Positions 6,647 through 14,752 of a stretch of DNA of 21,461 bases are shown here, one piece after another. This stretch comes from Brachyspira sp. CAG:484. GTDB lineage: Bacteria > Cyanobacteriota > Vampirovibrionia > Gastranaerophilales > Gastranaerophilaceae. The stretch lies in NCBI GenBank assembly GCA_000431315.1, contig HF989715.1, forward strand, positions 1 through 21,461. Reading direction: 5' to 3'. The notes beneath the pieces were generated by a model. The model ran no database searches and was not told the DNA's origin. It saw nothing but the letters and a program-made list of their open reading frames with translations. The translations under genes and the position numbers were made by a program. The stretch's first letter is position 1. Each line of letters opens with the position of its first letter.

Positions 6647-7420
6647 ATGAACGAAACATATTTAATTGATACACATTCTCATGTAGATATGCTTGAGGGG
6701 ATTAGCATTGAAGATGCAATAAAGAATGCAAAAGAAAACGGGGTAAAAAAGATTATTGTTCCTTGTGCTTACCCGAAAGATGTTGATAAGATTTTTGAGC
6801 TTGTAAATAAATATGACGAGCTTTACGGACTGCTTGGAGTTCACCCATCGGAAGCTAAAGACTGGGATGATGAACTGATTGACAGGATAAAAAACTACTC
6901 TGACAATCCTAAAATTGTTGGTATAGGGGAAATAGGTCTGGATTATTACTGGGATAAAAGTTTTGTAGATTTGCAAAAAGAAGTTTTCATAAAGCAGATA
7001 AAGCTTGCAAATGAATTAAATTTGCCAATTTGTGTCCATGACAGAGAGGCTCATAAAGATACTTTTGATATTTTAAAGGAATATAATAAAGGCTCAAAAG
7101 TTGTAATGCACTGTTTTTCCGGCAGCGTTGAATTTGCACGCGAGTGTATAAAAGAGGGCTGGTATCTGGCACTGGGCGGTGTTGTAACATTTAAAAATGC
7201 CGTTAAGATGAAAGAAGTTGCTGCTGATATTCCATTAGAAAAGCTTCTTCTTGAAACTGATGCACCTTACCTTACTCCGGTGCCGTATAGAGGAAAAGAA
7301 AACCAGCCGGCTTATGTAAGATTTGTTGCAGAAGAAATTTCAAAAATCCGCAATGTTTCTTTTGAAAATATTGTACAGGCGAGTTCACAAAACGCAGAGA
7401 AAGTTTTTGCAATAAAATAA
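6647..7420 (+). CDS. tatD: TatD family metal-dependent DNase
   Basis: 257-residue TIM-barrel metallo-hydrolase of the TatD family, acting as a 3'-5' exonuclease or AP-endonuclease in DNA repair and turnover. Metal ligands are all visible: H10 and H12 in DTHSHVD, E95 in GEIGLDYYW, H131 in VHDREAH, H155 in MHCFSG and D205 in LLETDAPYLTP. The family normally starts a few residues before the DTHxHxD motif, which supports the ATG at 6647 (MNETYLIDTHSH) over the in-frame ATG at 6629. It is divergent from gatD with 45 bases between the two start codons. Confidence 0.93.
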   Translation: MNETYLIDTHSHVDMLEGISIEDAIKNAKENGVKKIIVPCAYPKDVDKIFELVNKYDELYGLLGVHPSEAKDWDDELIDRIKNYSDNPKIVGIGEIGLDYYWDKSFVDLQKEVFIKQIKLANELNLPICVHDREAHKDTFDILKEYNKGSKVVMHCFSGSVEFARECIKEGWYLALGGVVTFKNAVKMKEVAADIPLEKLLLETDAPYLTPVPYRGKENQPAYVRFVAEEISKIRNVSFENIVQASSQNAEKVFAIK

Positions 7421-7445
7421 CCGCTCTATAGAAGAGCGGTTTATA
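7419..7445. terminator. Hairpin terminator between tatD and the second prepilin gene
   Basis: AACCGCTC pairs perfectly with GAGCGGTT around a 7- to 8-base loop. It overlaps the tatD stop and lies just before the stop of the convergent prepilin gene. The flanking T-rich tracts are interrupted, so it may act in both directions with moderate strength. Confidence 0.7.
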
Positions 7446-7446
7446 T

Positions 7447-8269
7447 TTATTTTTTTGTTCCTACAGTATATTTTTCATATTCCAGTTTGTCTTTTCCGGT
7501 AAGAATATTTTTAAGGCTGGCTGCTCCGGTCGGGTTCCAGGAAGAAGGTCCCACTTTATTCTGGTAAACATAAATAGCATACACATCCGCACCATATTGA
7601 TTAGGAAGTTTCAGTCCGTTTACATCTATAGTCAAAGTTGCACAGTGTGTATGTATAGTGTCTTTTTCCGTAGTGTTGCCGTTTTCGTCTTTTGTACAAT
7701 TGCCGGATGAATCCTGAACGCAATCTCCCTCTTGCACTCTGTAACATGAGGAGTATTGTTGTACTTGAATAGTAGAACCATCATTTAGTAGTATTTTGGG
7801 GCTGTCCAGAGTGTAATCTACAAGCGTATCCCCAGCTCCGGAGGTTTTCTTTGTAGCATATTTAACGTTGTAGAAATAACTGCTACAGCCTTTTTGTGAA
7901 GAAGATTCACAAACCTTAGCACCGTTGAAATATTTAGCAAATTTTTGCGCAGCCTGTGCAGACGTTTGTGAAACATCAAATAAAAAAGTATTATCCCCAA
8001 CAGTACCTAAATCTTTTTGAGCCAGCAGAACAGCATTTTGGATATTTGAATATAGTTTTTTAGTCCTTGTAACAAGCTCTTTTTCTTTGTAATTGTTAAC
8101 AAGTGACGGGAGAGTCATAGCTGCAACGACCCCAATGATACCAAGAGTAATTAAAACTTCCGCTAAGGTAAACGCGGAGCGGGAGAATCCCGAAGCGTGA
8201 AAAAGCCCGCCGGCACTATCTAAGCCCCCCCCCCCTCTTTGAATTTGAAGCTATAATTGTATTTTGCAT
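7447..8269 (-). pseudogene. Type IV prepilin-like gene, out of frame through a G11 tract (candidate phase-OFF allele)
   Basis: A well-formed start exists: GGAGG at 8280-8276, 6 bases, then ATG at 8269-8267. Translation reads 11 codons, enters 11 consecutive G residues (8235-8225) and stops at TAG (8218-8216) after 17 residues. Removing one G (or adding two) joins this start to the long frame. The product would be 273 residues: a 32-residue leader ending GFSRSA, then FTLAEVLITLGIIGVVAAMT and a 241-residue mature pilin-like protein rich in Cys, Thr and Asn. The site has Ala instead of Gly at -1; Glu +5 is present. No usable ATG, GTG or TTG lies in the pilin frame upstream of the signature. The rest of the frame is intact, which favours a reversible switch or a homopolymer sequencing error over decay. 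It resembles the first prepilin gene in its N-terminal helix but not in the body. Confidence 0.8.
8225..8235 (-). repeat. Homopolymer tract of 11 G (C on the plus strand) inside the prepilin leader
   Basis: Eleven identical bases in a genome of about one third G+C, at codon 12 of a surface-protein gene. This is the classical place and type of a slipped-strand contingency locus. G10 or G13 would restore the frame; G11 and G12 would not. Confidence 0.9.
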
Positions 8270-8321
8270 GTATATCCTCCTTTACTTAAATTTATTATAA
8301 CATATTACAATATATTTTCTT

Positions 8322-8350
8322 ATTTTAACATAGTTTAGTGCAAAAATCAA
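8322..8350 (-). promoter_or_regulatory. Candidate promoter of the second prepilin gene
   Basis: On the minus strand TTGATT (8350-8345), a 17-base spacer and TGT-TAAAAT (box 8327-8322) would give a start near 8315 and a leader of about 45 bases holding the GGAGG site. A second extended -10 (TGT-TATAAT, box 8299-8294) lies closer to the gene. Confidence 0.5.
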
Positions 8351-8359
8351 TTTTGTGTC

Positions 8360-8509
8360 AAAAGCAGACTTCCGCTGCTTACGCCCGCCTTCGAGTGTCG
8401 CGCGCAGCTTCGCTGTCTTGCTCGTTCGCATTAAACGGGTCATCAACGCCGCCGCCTTCGTGTCGCCGTTTCGCCCTCTGCTCACTCTCGCTGTCTAATA
8501 CGCCGCTCT
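8360..8509. other. GC-rich intergenic element of unknown nature
   Basis: About 60% G+C by hand count over 150 bases, set in sequence near 30%. The plus strand is strongly pyrimidine-rich with recurring short motifs (cttcgctgtc, ctctcgctgtc, gccgccttcg). A perfect hairpin AAGCAG/CTGCTT sits at its left end (about 8362-8380) and a terminator-like hairpin at its right end. The only frame across it (minus strand, about 67 codons) has no start context and an unnatural Lys/Arg/Thr-rich translation, so I do not call it coding. It occupies most of the 324-base space between the prepilin start and tlyA. It could be a dispersed repeat, a remnant of transferred DNA or a structured RNA. Confidence 0.5.
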
Positions 8510-8545
8510 AAAATTCCGCTCACGTTCCTTATTGCGGAATTTTTT
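8510..8545 (+). terminator. Terminator-like hairpin at the end of the GC-rich element
   Basis: AAAATTCCGC (8510-8519) pairs perfectly with GCGGAATTTT (8534-8543) around a 14-base loop, and the T-run runs from 8540 to 8545. In plus orientation this is a plausible Rho-independent terminator, but no plus-strand gene precedes it. It may end an unannotated RNA crossing the GC-rich element. Confidence 0.5.
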
Positions 8546-8593
8546 CGGACATCTCATATGGTAAAAAGTTTTTCCTTATGATATTTTAAAATT

Positions 8594-9403
8594 ATGAAAA
8601 AGGAAAGACTGGATAAATACCTTGTTGATTTAGGTTACTTTGAAACCAAAAGTAAAGCTGCTTCTGCCATACTTGCAGGTCACGTTAAAATTAATGATGA
8701 ATATATTACAAAAGCAGGGTTCCAGATTTCACCGGATAAAGAGTATGATATTTTAGTAAAGTCTATGCCGTATGTGTCACGCGGCGGATTTAAGCTTAAA
8801 AAGGCGCTTGATACTTTCCCTGTAAAGGTTGAGGGGCGGATTTGTTTTGATGCAGGAGCGTCAACCGGAGGTTTTACTGATTGTCTTTTGCAGAATGGTG
8901 CAGAGTTTGTATATGCAGTGGATGTCGGCTACGGGCAGCTTGATTGGAAAATCAGGGCTGATAAAAGAGTTAAAACCATTGAGCGTACAAATCTCAAAAT
9001 CTGCACCTTTGATGATATTTATTCTGAAAATGAGCCGGTTGCAAATCTGCTGGTAAGTGACTTATCTTTTATCTCTCTTACAAAAGTTCTTGAAAATCTT
9101 AAAAAGCTTCTCAATCCAAATTTCCATGAAATGATATGCCTGATAAAGCCGCAATTTGAAGCCGGTAAAGAAAACGTTGAAAAAGGCGGTGTTGTTAGAG
9201 ATAAAAAAGTTCATGCCGCAGTTATTAAAAATGTTACCGATTTTGCTATATCAACAGGTTATTTTGTTAAAGGCTTAACTTACTCTTCAATAAAAGGGCC
9301 GTCCGGAAATATTGAATACCTTATATGGCTTTCAACAGAAACTGATGGCATAGTGCCTGATATTGAAAACATTGTCAATGAAGCTTTTGATATGCTTAAT
9401 TAA
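8594..9403 (+). CDS. tlyA: TlyA-family rRNA 2'-O-methyltransferase
   Basis: 269 residues, the usual TlyA length. An N-terminal S4 RNA-binding domain (about residues 4-64, RLDKYLVDLGYFETKSKAAS) is followed by an FtsJ-like methyltransferase with the SAM motif FDAGASTGGFTD (85-96). The K-D-K-E catalytic tetrad is visible as K67 (SRGGFKL), D156 (VSDLSF), K185 (IKPQFE) and E241 (GNIEYL). Family members 2'-O-methylate cytidines in 16S and/or 23S rRNA, and some have been called haemolysins. The ATG lacks a Shine-Dalgarno; a TATGAT box ends 11 bases upstream, so any leader would be very short. It is convergent with the polA operon end, 4 bases away. Confidence 0.92.
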   Translation: MKKERLDKYLVDLGYFETKSKAASAILAGHVKINDEYITKAGFQISPDKEYDILVKSMPYVSRGGFKLKKALDTFPVKVEGRICFDAGASTGGFTDCLLQNGAEFVYAVDVGYGQLDWKIRADKRVKTIERTNLKICTFDDIYSENEPVANLLVSDLSFISLTKVLENLKKLLNPNFHEMICLIKPQFEAGKENVEKGGVVRDKKVHAAVIKNVTDFAISTGYFVKGLTYSSIKGPSGNIEYLIWLSTETDGIVPDIENIVNEAFDMLN

Positions 9404-9407
9404 AAGC

Positions 9408-9839
9408 CTACTGTTGAGCCGGTTTTACTTCAGTCAAAGGTGTAGCCCCGTACATATCAATGTATTTATAAATATTTGAAACTATTCCCGGAGCAAAATA
9501 GTAATTGTTATTTGTAGGGGTAATTTTCAGCATGCTATTAGCATTATCTACGTTTATAATACTTGCCAAAAATTCTTTATTGACTGCATTAAAAAGAATA
9601 TAGCCTGTTTTTGACTGCATTTCTAAAGGCTCAAACCGATTAGCATTAATACTTGCAATCGTCATATAGAATAATTTTTCCGGCTTCATCGGGTATATAC
9701 GTGTACAGTGTTCAAAAGGAACATTCTGCGGTGTTACAAGCGTGCTCAGGCTCAAACCGGTTTCTTCCGCATTAACCGCTGCTCCTGCAAAAAATAATAA
9801 ACATAATACAATTAAAAAATATTTTCTTATTCTTTCCAT
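9408..9839 (-). CDS. Small exported orphan protein, 143 residues, overlapping polA
   Basis: A clear signal peptide: MERIRKYFLIVLCLLFFAGAAVNA with a likely cut after AVNA (about residue 24). The mature part of about 119 residues has no recognised domain; it holds one Cys near the middle (FEHCTRIYP) and looks like a mixed alpha/beta periplasmic protein (GYILFNAVNKEFLASIINVD). The ATG overlaps the end of polA (polA ends ACATGGAAAGAATAA, with ATG inside), after an AGGTGA ribosome binding site, so it is translationally coupled to polA as the last gene of the tig-clpP-clpX-polA run. I have no functional assignment. Its position beside replication and proteolysis genes may be incidental. Confidence 0.8.
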   Translation of the reverse strand: MERIRKYFLIVLCLLFFAGAAVNAEETGLSLSTLVTPQNVPFEHCTRIYPMKPEKLFYMTIASINANRFEPLEMQSKTGYILFNAVNKEFLASIINVDNANSMLKITPTNNNYYFAPGIVSNIYKYIDMYGATPLTEVKPAQQ

Positions 9840-12694
9840 GTGTCACCTGTACTAATATCAACTACCAGAGGAACTGCCAGAGGCTGGTGAAGTTCCATTG
9901 ACTCTCTTATCAATTTTTTAATCTGGTCTAACTCTGTTTTTAGTGCCTCTACCACAAGTTCATCGTGTACCTGCATTATCATTTTTGATTTAAGATTATT
10001 TTCCTTCAACTTTTTAGAAAAATCAATCATAGCTATTTTCATTAAATCCGCAGCGGTTCCCTGCATAGGCTGGTTAATGGCAGCTCTTTTGGCAAACTCT
10101 CTAATCATATTGTTCGGGCTGGCAAGCTCAGCTTTCAGGTATCTTTTCCGCCCGAATATTGTTTCTACATATCCGTTTAATTCAGCCTGTTTTACAGTTG
10201 CTTCCATATAAGCTTTAATTTTCGGATATGTGGCAAAATACTTATGAATAAATAAATCAGCTTCGTCGTTTGAGATGCCTAAAGCTTTTGCAAGCCCGTA
10301 CTTGCTTTGACCGTAAATAATACCAAAATTGACTGCTTTTGCTTTGTATCTCATTTCTTTGGTAACTTCATCAACCGGAACTTCAAAGACTTTTGATGCA
10401 GTCAGCGTGTGGACATCAATTCCGGATTTAAAGGCATCAATAAGATGCTTATCCCCTGAAATATGAGCAAGAAGCCTTAATTCAATCTGTGAATAGTCTG
10501 CGGACAGTATCACCGCAGTTTTTTTATTTTCAGGAATAAACGCTGTTCTTATCTTATTTCCTTCTTCTGTTCTGATAGGAATATTTTGCAGGTTAGGATT
10601 TGACGAAGATAATCTGCCGGTTGCGGTAATTGTCTGGTTATATGTCGTGTGTATACGGTTATCAACCGGATCAATCAAAGCCGGCAGTGCGTCTGTATAA
10701 GTTGATTTCAGCTTGGCATATTTTCTGTATTCAAGTATAAGCCTTGCTATCTCATACTCTTCAGCCAATTCTTCTAAAACTTCTGCACTTGTCGAATAAT
10801 GAGCCCTGCCGCGTTTTTTCTTGCTTTTTAATCCTAACTGGTCAAAGAGAATTTCACCGACCTGTTTCGGGGAATTTATATTAAATCCGCAGTCCGCTAT
10901 GTCATATATTTTCCTCTCAAGTCTGTGAAGCTGGTTATCCATTGTTTTAGAAAGCTGCTTTAAATAATCAACATTAACTGATACTCCGTTAAATTCCATC
11001 TGTGCAAGTACTTCTGCCATAGGAACTTCAACTTCATAAATAAACTTGACCTCATCTTCGCTGAGTTTTATCAGCCAGAATGCTGTAAGTTCGGTTATCA
11101 TTCCAACTTCATCGGTCGCGTGCTGTAATACATTATCAATATTGGCATCTTTTATTTTTATTTGTTTTTTCTTGTCTTTTTCAAAAGGTGCATACTCACA
11201 TATTACATGATTTAAGTGTTCAAGCGCCTGAACTGCAAGCTCATGGTTTCTTGCGGGATTTTTAACATAACTTGCAAGTATTACATCAAATTTTATTCCT
11301 TTTAGTTCTATTCCGCAATTTTTTAACACATTATATGCTGTTTTTGAATCGTAAGTTATCTTTTTTATGTTATCGCTTTCAAATATAGGGCGCAGGCTAT
11401 TAATAACATCATCAGGATTTAGTTGTTTTTCAAGATTTGAGTGATTGATAGGGATATAATAAACTTTCTTGTCAGAAACTTTTTCGTTTAAATTAACCTT
11501 CCCTTCTTCAAAAGTAAGCATATCATTCCAGCTTACTGCAATTCCTGTCAGAGTACTTGACACTGCACTTTTTACATCAGCATAAACCTGAAAACCTATA
11601 AGGCTTTTTGATTTTAATTCATTAACTAAGTTTTCAAAATCCTGACTGTCTGTTATAAGTTTGCCCTCATAACAGTTGCTGTCTTTATTAACTTCAGCCT
11701 GTATAACCTGAGTAAATATTCCCAGTTGAAGCTGGGCGCTGTCCTCTTTTTTGGAGGGTTTATTTTTTGAAGTTTTAAGTTTTGGAGCCTCCTCTTTATT
11801 AAATGAGGTTAAAATTTCGTTTATATTTTTTATAAAGCTATAGAACTGCATTTTGGTCAAAAATTCAGTAACAGCTTTTATATCAGGCAATTCTACTTTT
11901 GTTTTGTCAAAGTCAAATTCAACATCCAAATCTCTTACAATCGTTGCAAGATACTGGCTGAGAAGTGCATCATCTTTGCCGTTACAGACTTTTTCTCGGA
12001 TAGAATTTTCAGGAATTTCTGTACAATGCTCCAATACTCCGGCAAGAGTACTATATCTGGAAAGCAGCTTTTGTGCAGTTTTTTCACCGATTCCCCTGAT
12101 ACCCGGAATACAATCGGAAGTATCTCCTCTAAGGGCTTTATAATCAATAACCTGATCCGGGTAAACCCCCAGTTTTTCATAAATTTTATTCCAGTTATAT
12201 TCTATTAAATCTCCGCGGCTCGGGATAATAACCTTTACGCAGCCTTCTTTATCTACAAGCTGGAATGCATCCTGATCTCCGGTCAGAATTAGAACTTTGT
12301 GCCCTAATTCACAAGCCTGTTTTGATATTGAGCCGATAACATCATCAGCCTCAAAACCTTCTTTTGTATAAATAGGAATACTAAAAGCTTTTAAACCTTC
12401 ATAAATTATTCCCATTTGTGTACGCATCAAATCAGGCATTGCTTCCCTGTTTGATTTGTATTCTGCATATTTTTCGGTTCTGAATGTATGGTGGCTTACG
12501 TCGAATGCAACGGCTATTGCATCAGCCTTTAATTCCGGATTTTTTAACAGGTCAAAAACAGCCTTAAAAAAACCATAGACAGCCCATGTTGGTGTGCCGT
12601 CTGTAGTTTTCATATTTGTTCTCTCCAGCGCAAAATATTGTCTAAATGCCAGAGCATGACCGTCAATCAAGATTAAAGTTTTTTCTTTTCCCAT
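9827..12694 (-). CDS. polA: DNA polymerase I, with degenerate proofreading domain
   Basis: 955 residues with the three expected domains. The 5'-3' exonuclease (1-300) has GFEADDVIG, ILTGDQDAFQLV and RGDTSDCIPGIRGIGEKT. The middle domain (about 340-560) has the 3'-5' exonuclease fold, but its metal sites are mostly replaced: the FDTE motif reads FQVY (about 368-371) and the third motif reads HATDE instead of YxxxD (about 525-529). Only the Asp of YDSK (about 449) is kept. The polymerase domain is intact: motif A SADYSQIELR (D733), motif B KAKAVNFGIIYGQSKYG, motif C MQVHDELV. It fills gaps and removes RNA primers. The ATG at 12694 (MGKEKTLILIDG) is preferred over a TTG 4 codons upstream. clpX precedes it by 30 bases. 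Confidence 0.93.
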   Translation of the reverse strand: MGKEKTLILIDGHALAFRQYFALERTNMKTTDGTPTWAVYGFFKAVFDLLKNPELKADAIAVAFDVSHHTFRTEKYAEYKSNREAMPDLMRTQMGIIYEGLKAFSIPIYTKEGFEADDVIGSISKQACELGHKVLILTGDQDAFQLVDKEGCVKVIIPSRGDLIEYNWNKIYEKLGVYPDQVIDYKALRGDTSDCIPGIRGIGEKTAQKLLSRYSTLAGVLEHCTEIPENSIREKVCNGKDDALLSQYLATIVRDLDVEFDFDKTKVELPDIKAVTEFLTKMQFYSFIKNINEILTSFNKEEAPKLKTSKNKPSKKEDSAQLQLGIFTQVIQAEVNKDSNCYEGKLITDSQDFENLVNELKSKSLIGFQVYADVKSAVSSTLTGIAVSWNDMLTFEEGKVNLNEKVSDKKVYYIPINHSNLEKQLNPDDVINSLRPIFESDNIKKITYDSKTAYNVLKNCGIELKGIKFDVILASYVKNPARNHELAVQALEHLNHVICEYAPFEKDKKKQIKIKDANIDNVLQHATDEVGMITELTAFWLIKLSEDEVKFIYEVEVPMAEVLAQMEFNGVSVNVDYLKQLSKTMDNQLHRLERKIYDIADCGFNINSPKQVGEILFDQLGLKSKKKRGRAHYSTSAEVLEELAEEYEIARLILEYRKYAKLKSTYTDALPALIDPVDNRIHTTYNQTITATGRLSSSNPNLQNIPIRTEEGNKIRTAFIPENKKTAVILSADYSQIELRLLAHISGDKHLIDAFKSGIDVHTLTASKVFEVPVDEVTKEMRYKAKAVNFGIIYGQSKYGLAKALGISNDEADLFIHKYFATYPKIKAYMEATVKQAELNGYVETIFGRKRYLKAELASPNNMIREFAKRAAINQPMQGTAADLMKIAMIDFSKKLKENNLKSKMIMQVHDELVVEALKTELDQIKKLIRESMELHQPLAVPLVVDISTGDTWKE

Positions 12695-12724
12695 AGTCAA
12701 TTCCAATATTTTACGCTAAACCGG

Positions 12725-14035
12725 TTAAGCTATAATTTCCTTAGAGTCACCGTTTGTTTTTGTCGGTAAAGGTATCAGTTCGCCTGAATTTCTATTCTTT
12801 ACCATATCTGCTGTAACTGTAAATTTACCTTTGTTTTCTTTTGATGGTACATCATACATTACATCAAGCATTATCTCTTCTACAATTGCTCTTAAAGCTC
12901 TTGCTCCGGTATTTCTCTTTAGTGCTTCCTGTGCGATTAAGTCAATCGCTTCAGGTTCAAATTCCAGCTCAACACCGTCCATTTCCAATAAACATTTATA
13001 TTGTTTTAAAACAGCATTCTTAGGTTCTGTTAAAATCATTTTTAAAGTTTTTTCATTTAACGGATCCAAAACAGCATAGGTTGGAATACGACCTATAAAT
13101 TCAGGTATTAAACCAAACTTGAGTAAATCATCCGGTTGAAGTTTTTTCAATAGTTTTGCAGCATTAGCTTCTTTTTCTGCCTGAGATAAAGGAGCTTTTG
13201 CGCCAAAGCCTACAGATGAACCTACCTGGGCGCGTCTTTCAATAATCTTTTCAAGCCCTACAAAGGCACCGCCTACGATAAACAGAATATTTGAAGTATC
13301 AACTTCAATAAATTCCTGATGTGGATGCTTTCTTCCACCCTGAGGCGGAACGTGGGCTACAGTACCTTCAATCATTTTCAATAACGCCTGTTGAACGCCT
13401 TCACCTGAAACATCACGTGTTATTGAAGTGTTTTCAGATTTTCTTGAAATTTTATCAATTTCATCAATGTAAATAATGCCGCGTTCAGCTTTTGTTGAGT
13501 CAAAATCTGCATTTTGATACAATCTCAAAAGAATATTTTCAACATCATCGCCAACATATCCGGCTTCTGTCAAGGTTGTTGCATCTGCAACTGCAAACGG
13601 TACATCAAGCATTTTTGCCAATGTCTGAGCAAGAAGCGTTTTACCTGACCCTGTAGGTCCAACCAGCAGAATGTTTGATTTCTGTATCTCTACATTATTT
13701 TTTAAGTCGGCAGACTTGTTGTGTTTCAAACGTTTGTAATGGTTATAAACCGCAACAGAAAGAACCTTTTTGGCGTCATCCTGACCAATAATATATTGGT
13801 CTAAATAAGCCTTAATTTCGTGAGGTTTTGGAATCGGTTTTTCTGCATTTAGTTCCTCTGCATTTTCACCGTCTTTTTCTTTATTTTCAAAAAATTCTTC
13901 ATCGAGAATTTCATTACAAAGTTCAACACACTCATCACAGATATAAACCTCAGGACCGGCAATTAGTTTTTTTACCTGATCCTGCGACTTCCCGCAGAAA
14001 GAACATTTTAACCTGCTGTCATCGTGTTTTGGCAT
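12725..14035 (-). CDS. clpX: ATP-dependent Clp protease unfoldase ClpX
   Basis: 436-residue AAA+ unfoldase that recognises substrates, threads them through its hexameric pore and feeds them to ClpP. The N-terminal zinc-binding domain has C11, C14, C33 and C36 (KCSFCGK ... ICDEC). Walker A is GPTGSGKT (126-133) and Walker B is IIYIDEIDK. The pore loops are AGYVGD and the VGFGA version of the IGF loop that docks on ClpP. LIPEFIGRIP and GARALRAI supply the sensor and arginine residues. The start at 14035 is set by the GGAAAGGG ribosome binding site; an in-frame TTG seven codons upstream overlaps that site. clpP lies directly upstream. Confidence 0.95.
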   Translation of the reverse strand: MPKHDDSRLKCSFCGKSQDQVKKLIAGPEVYICDECVELCNEILDEEFFENKEKDGENAEELNAEKPIPKPHEIKAYLDQYIIGQDDAKKVLSVAVYNHYKRLKHNKSADLKNNVEIQKSNILLVGPTGSGKTLLAQTLAKMLDVPFAVADATTLTEAGYVGDDVENILLRLYQNADFDSTKAERGIIYIDEIDKISRKSENTSITRDVSGEGVQQALLKMIEGTVAHVPPQGGRKHPHQEFIEVDTSNILFIVGGAFVGLEKIIERRAQVGSSVGFGAKAPLSQAEKEANAAKLLKKLQPDDLLKFGLIPEFIGRIPTYAVLDPLNEKTLKMILTEPKNAVLKQYKCLLEMDGVELEFEPEAIDLIAQEALKRNTGARALRAIVEEIMLDVMYDVPSKENKGKFTVTADMVKNRNSGELIPLPTKTNGDSKEIIA

Positions 14036-14050
14036 TTTTTTAACCCTTTC

Positions 14051-14064
14051 CGACAATATTGTCG
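14051..14064. promoter_or_regulatory. Perfect 14-bp palindrome in the clpP-clpX gap
   Basis: CGACAATATTGTCG is a perfect inverted repeat without loop, lying 16 bases upstream of the clpX ATG and partly against its ribosome binding site. The lack of a loop suits a dimeric repressor operator better than an RNA hairpin. It does not match CIRCE, CtsR or the usual LexA consensus as I know them. Confidence 0.35.
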
Positions 14065-14102
14065 AATTTTTATAAGTTCACCGTTGATCTTAAGCTGCAA
14101 GC

Positions 14103-14693
14103 TTACTTGATAGCATCTCTTGATACAACTTTATCAATCATACCGTATTCTAAAGCTTCTGCCGGTGTCATAATATAATCTCTGTCTGTATCTTTTTCGA
14201 TTTTTTTAATAGACTGACCGGTATTAGAAGCAAGAATTTCATTTAAAGATTTCTTAATTCTAATTATTTCAGCAGCCTGAATTTCAATATCAGTTGCCTG
14301 ACCCTGTGCTCCGCCTAATGGCTGGTGGATTAATACACGTGAATGCGGAAGAGCCATTCTCTTACCTTTTGCACCTGATGATAGCAGGAATGCACCCATT
14401 GAAGCAGCCTGTCCCAGACAAATTGTAGAAACATCAGCTCTAATGTGCTGCATTGTATCATAGATGGCAAAACCTGCAGTAACGCTTCCGCCAGGGCTGT
14501 TGATGTATAACATAATATCTTTTTCAGGGTTTTCACTGTCCAGCAAAAGCATCTGGGCAACAACAAGGTTAGCTACCATATCATCAATCGGAGTGCCCAA
14601 AAATATAATTCTTTCTCTTAACAGTCTTGAAAATATATCAAATGAACGCTCGCCTCTGCTTGATTGTTCTATAACTACAGGTACAAAACTCAT
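14103..14693 (-). CDS. clpP: ATP-dependent Clp protease proteolytic subunit ClpP
   Basis: 196-residue serine protease that forms the tetradecameric chamber. The catalytic Ser is S98 in GQAASMGAFLL and His is H123 in VLIHQPLGG, with the Asp near 173 (DRDYIM). INSPGGSVTAG supplies the oxyanion region. Length is standard. The ATG follows AGAAAGGA by about 10 bases. Placed between tig and clpX, the order commonly found in bacteria. Only one clpP copy is seen here, whereas cyanobacteria usually carry several. Confidence 0.95.
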   Translation of the reverse strand: MSFVPVVIEQSSRGERSFDIFSRLLRERIIFLGTPIDDMVANLVVAQMLLLDSENPEKDIMLYINSPGGSVTAGFAIYDTMQHIRADVSTICLGQAASMGAFLLSSGAKGKRMALPHSRVLIHQPLGGAQGQATDIEIQAAEIIRIKKSLNEILASNTGQSIKKIEKDTDRDYIMTPAEALEYGMIDKVVSRDAIK

Positions 14694-14752
14694 GTTTTTA
14701 TTTCCTTTCTTATTTCATTATATTATACGGATTATTAGTTTTCCAGTTTTTG

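Noticed and set aside
8282..8485. 67-codon minus-strand frame across the GC-rich element and the pilin promoter
   Set aside because: No start codon context, abrupt composition change along the frame, and it covers the promoter and leader of the prepilin gene.
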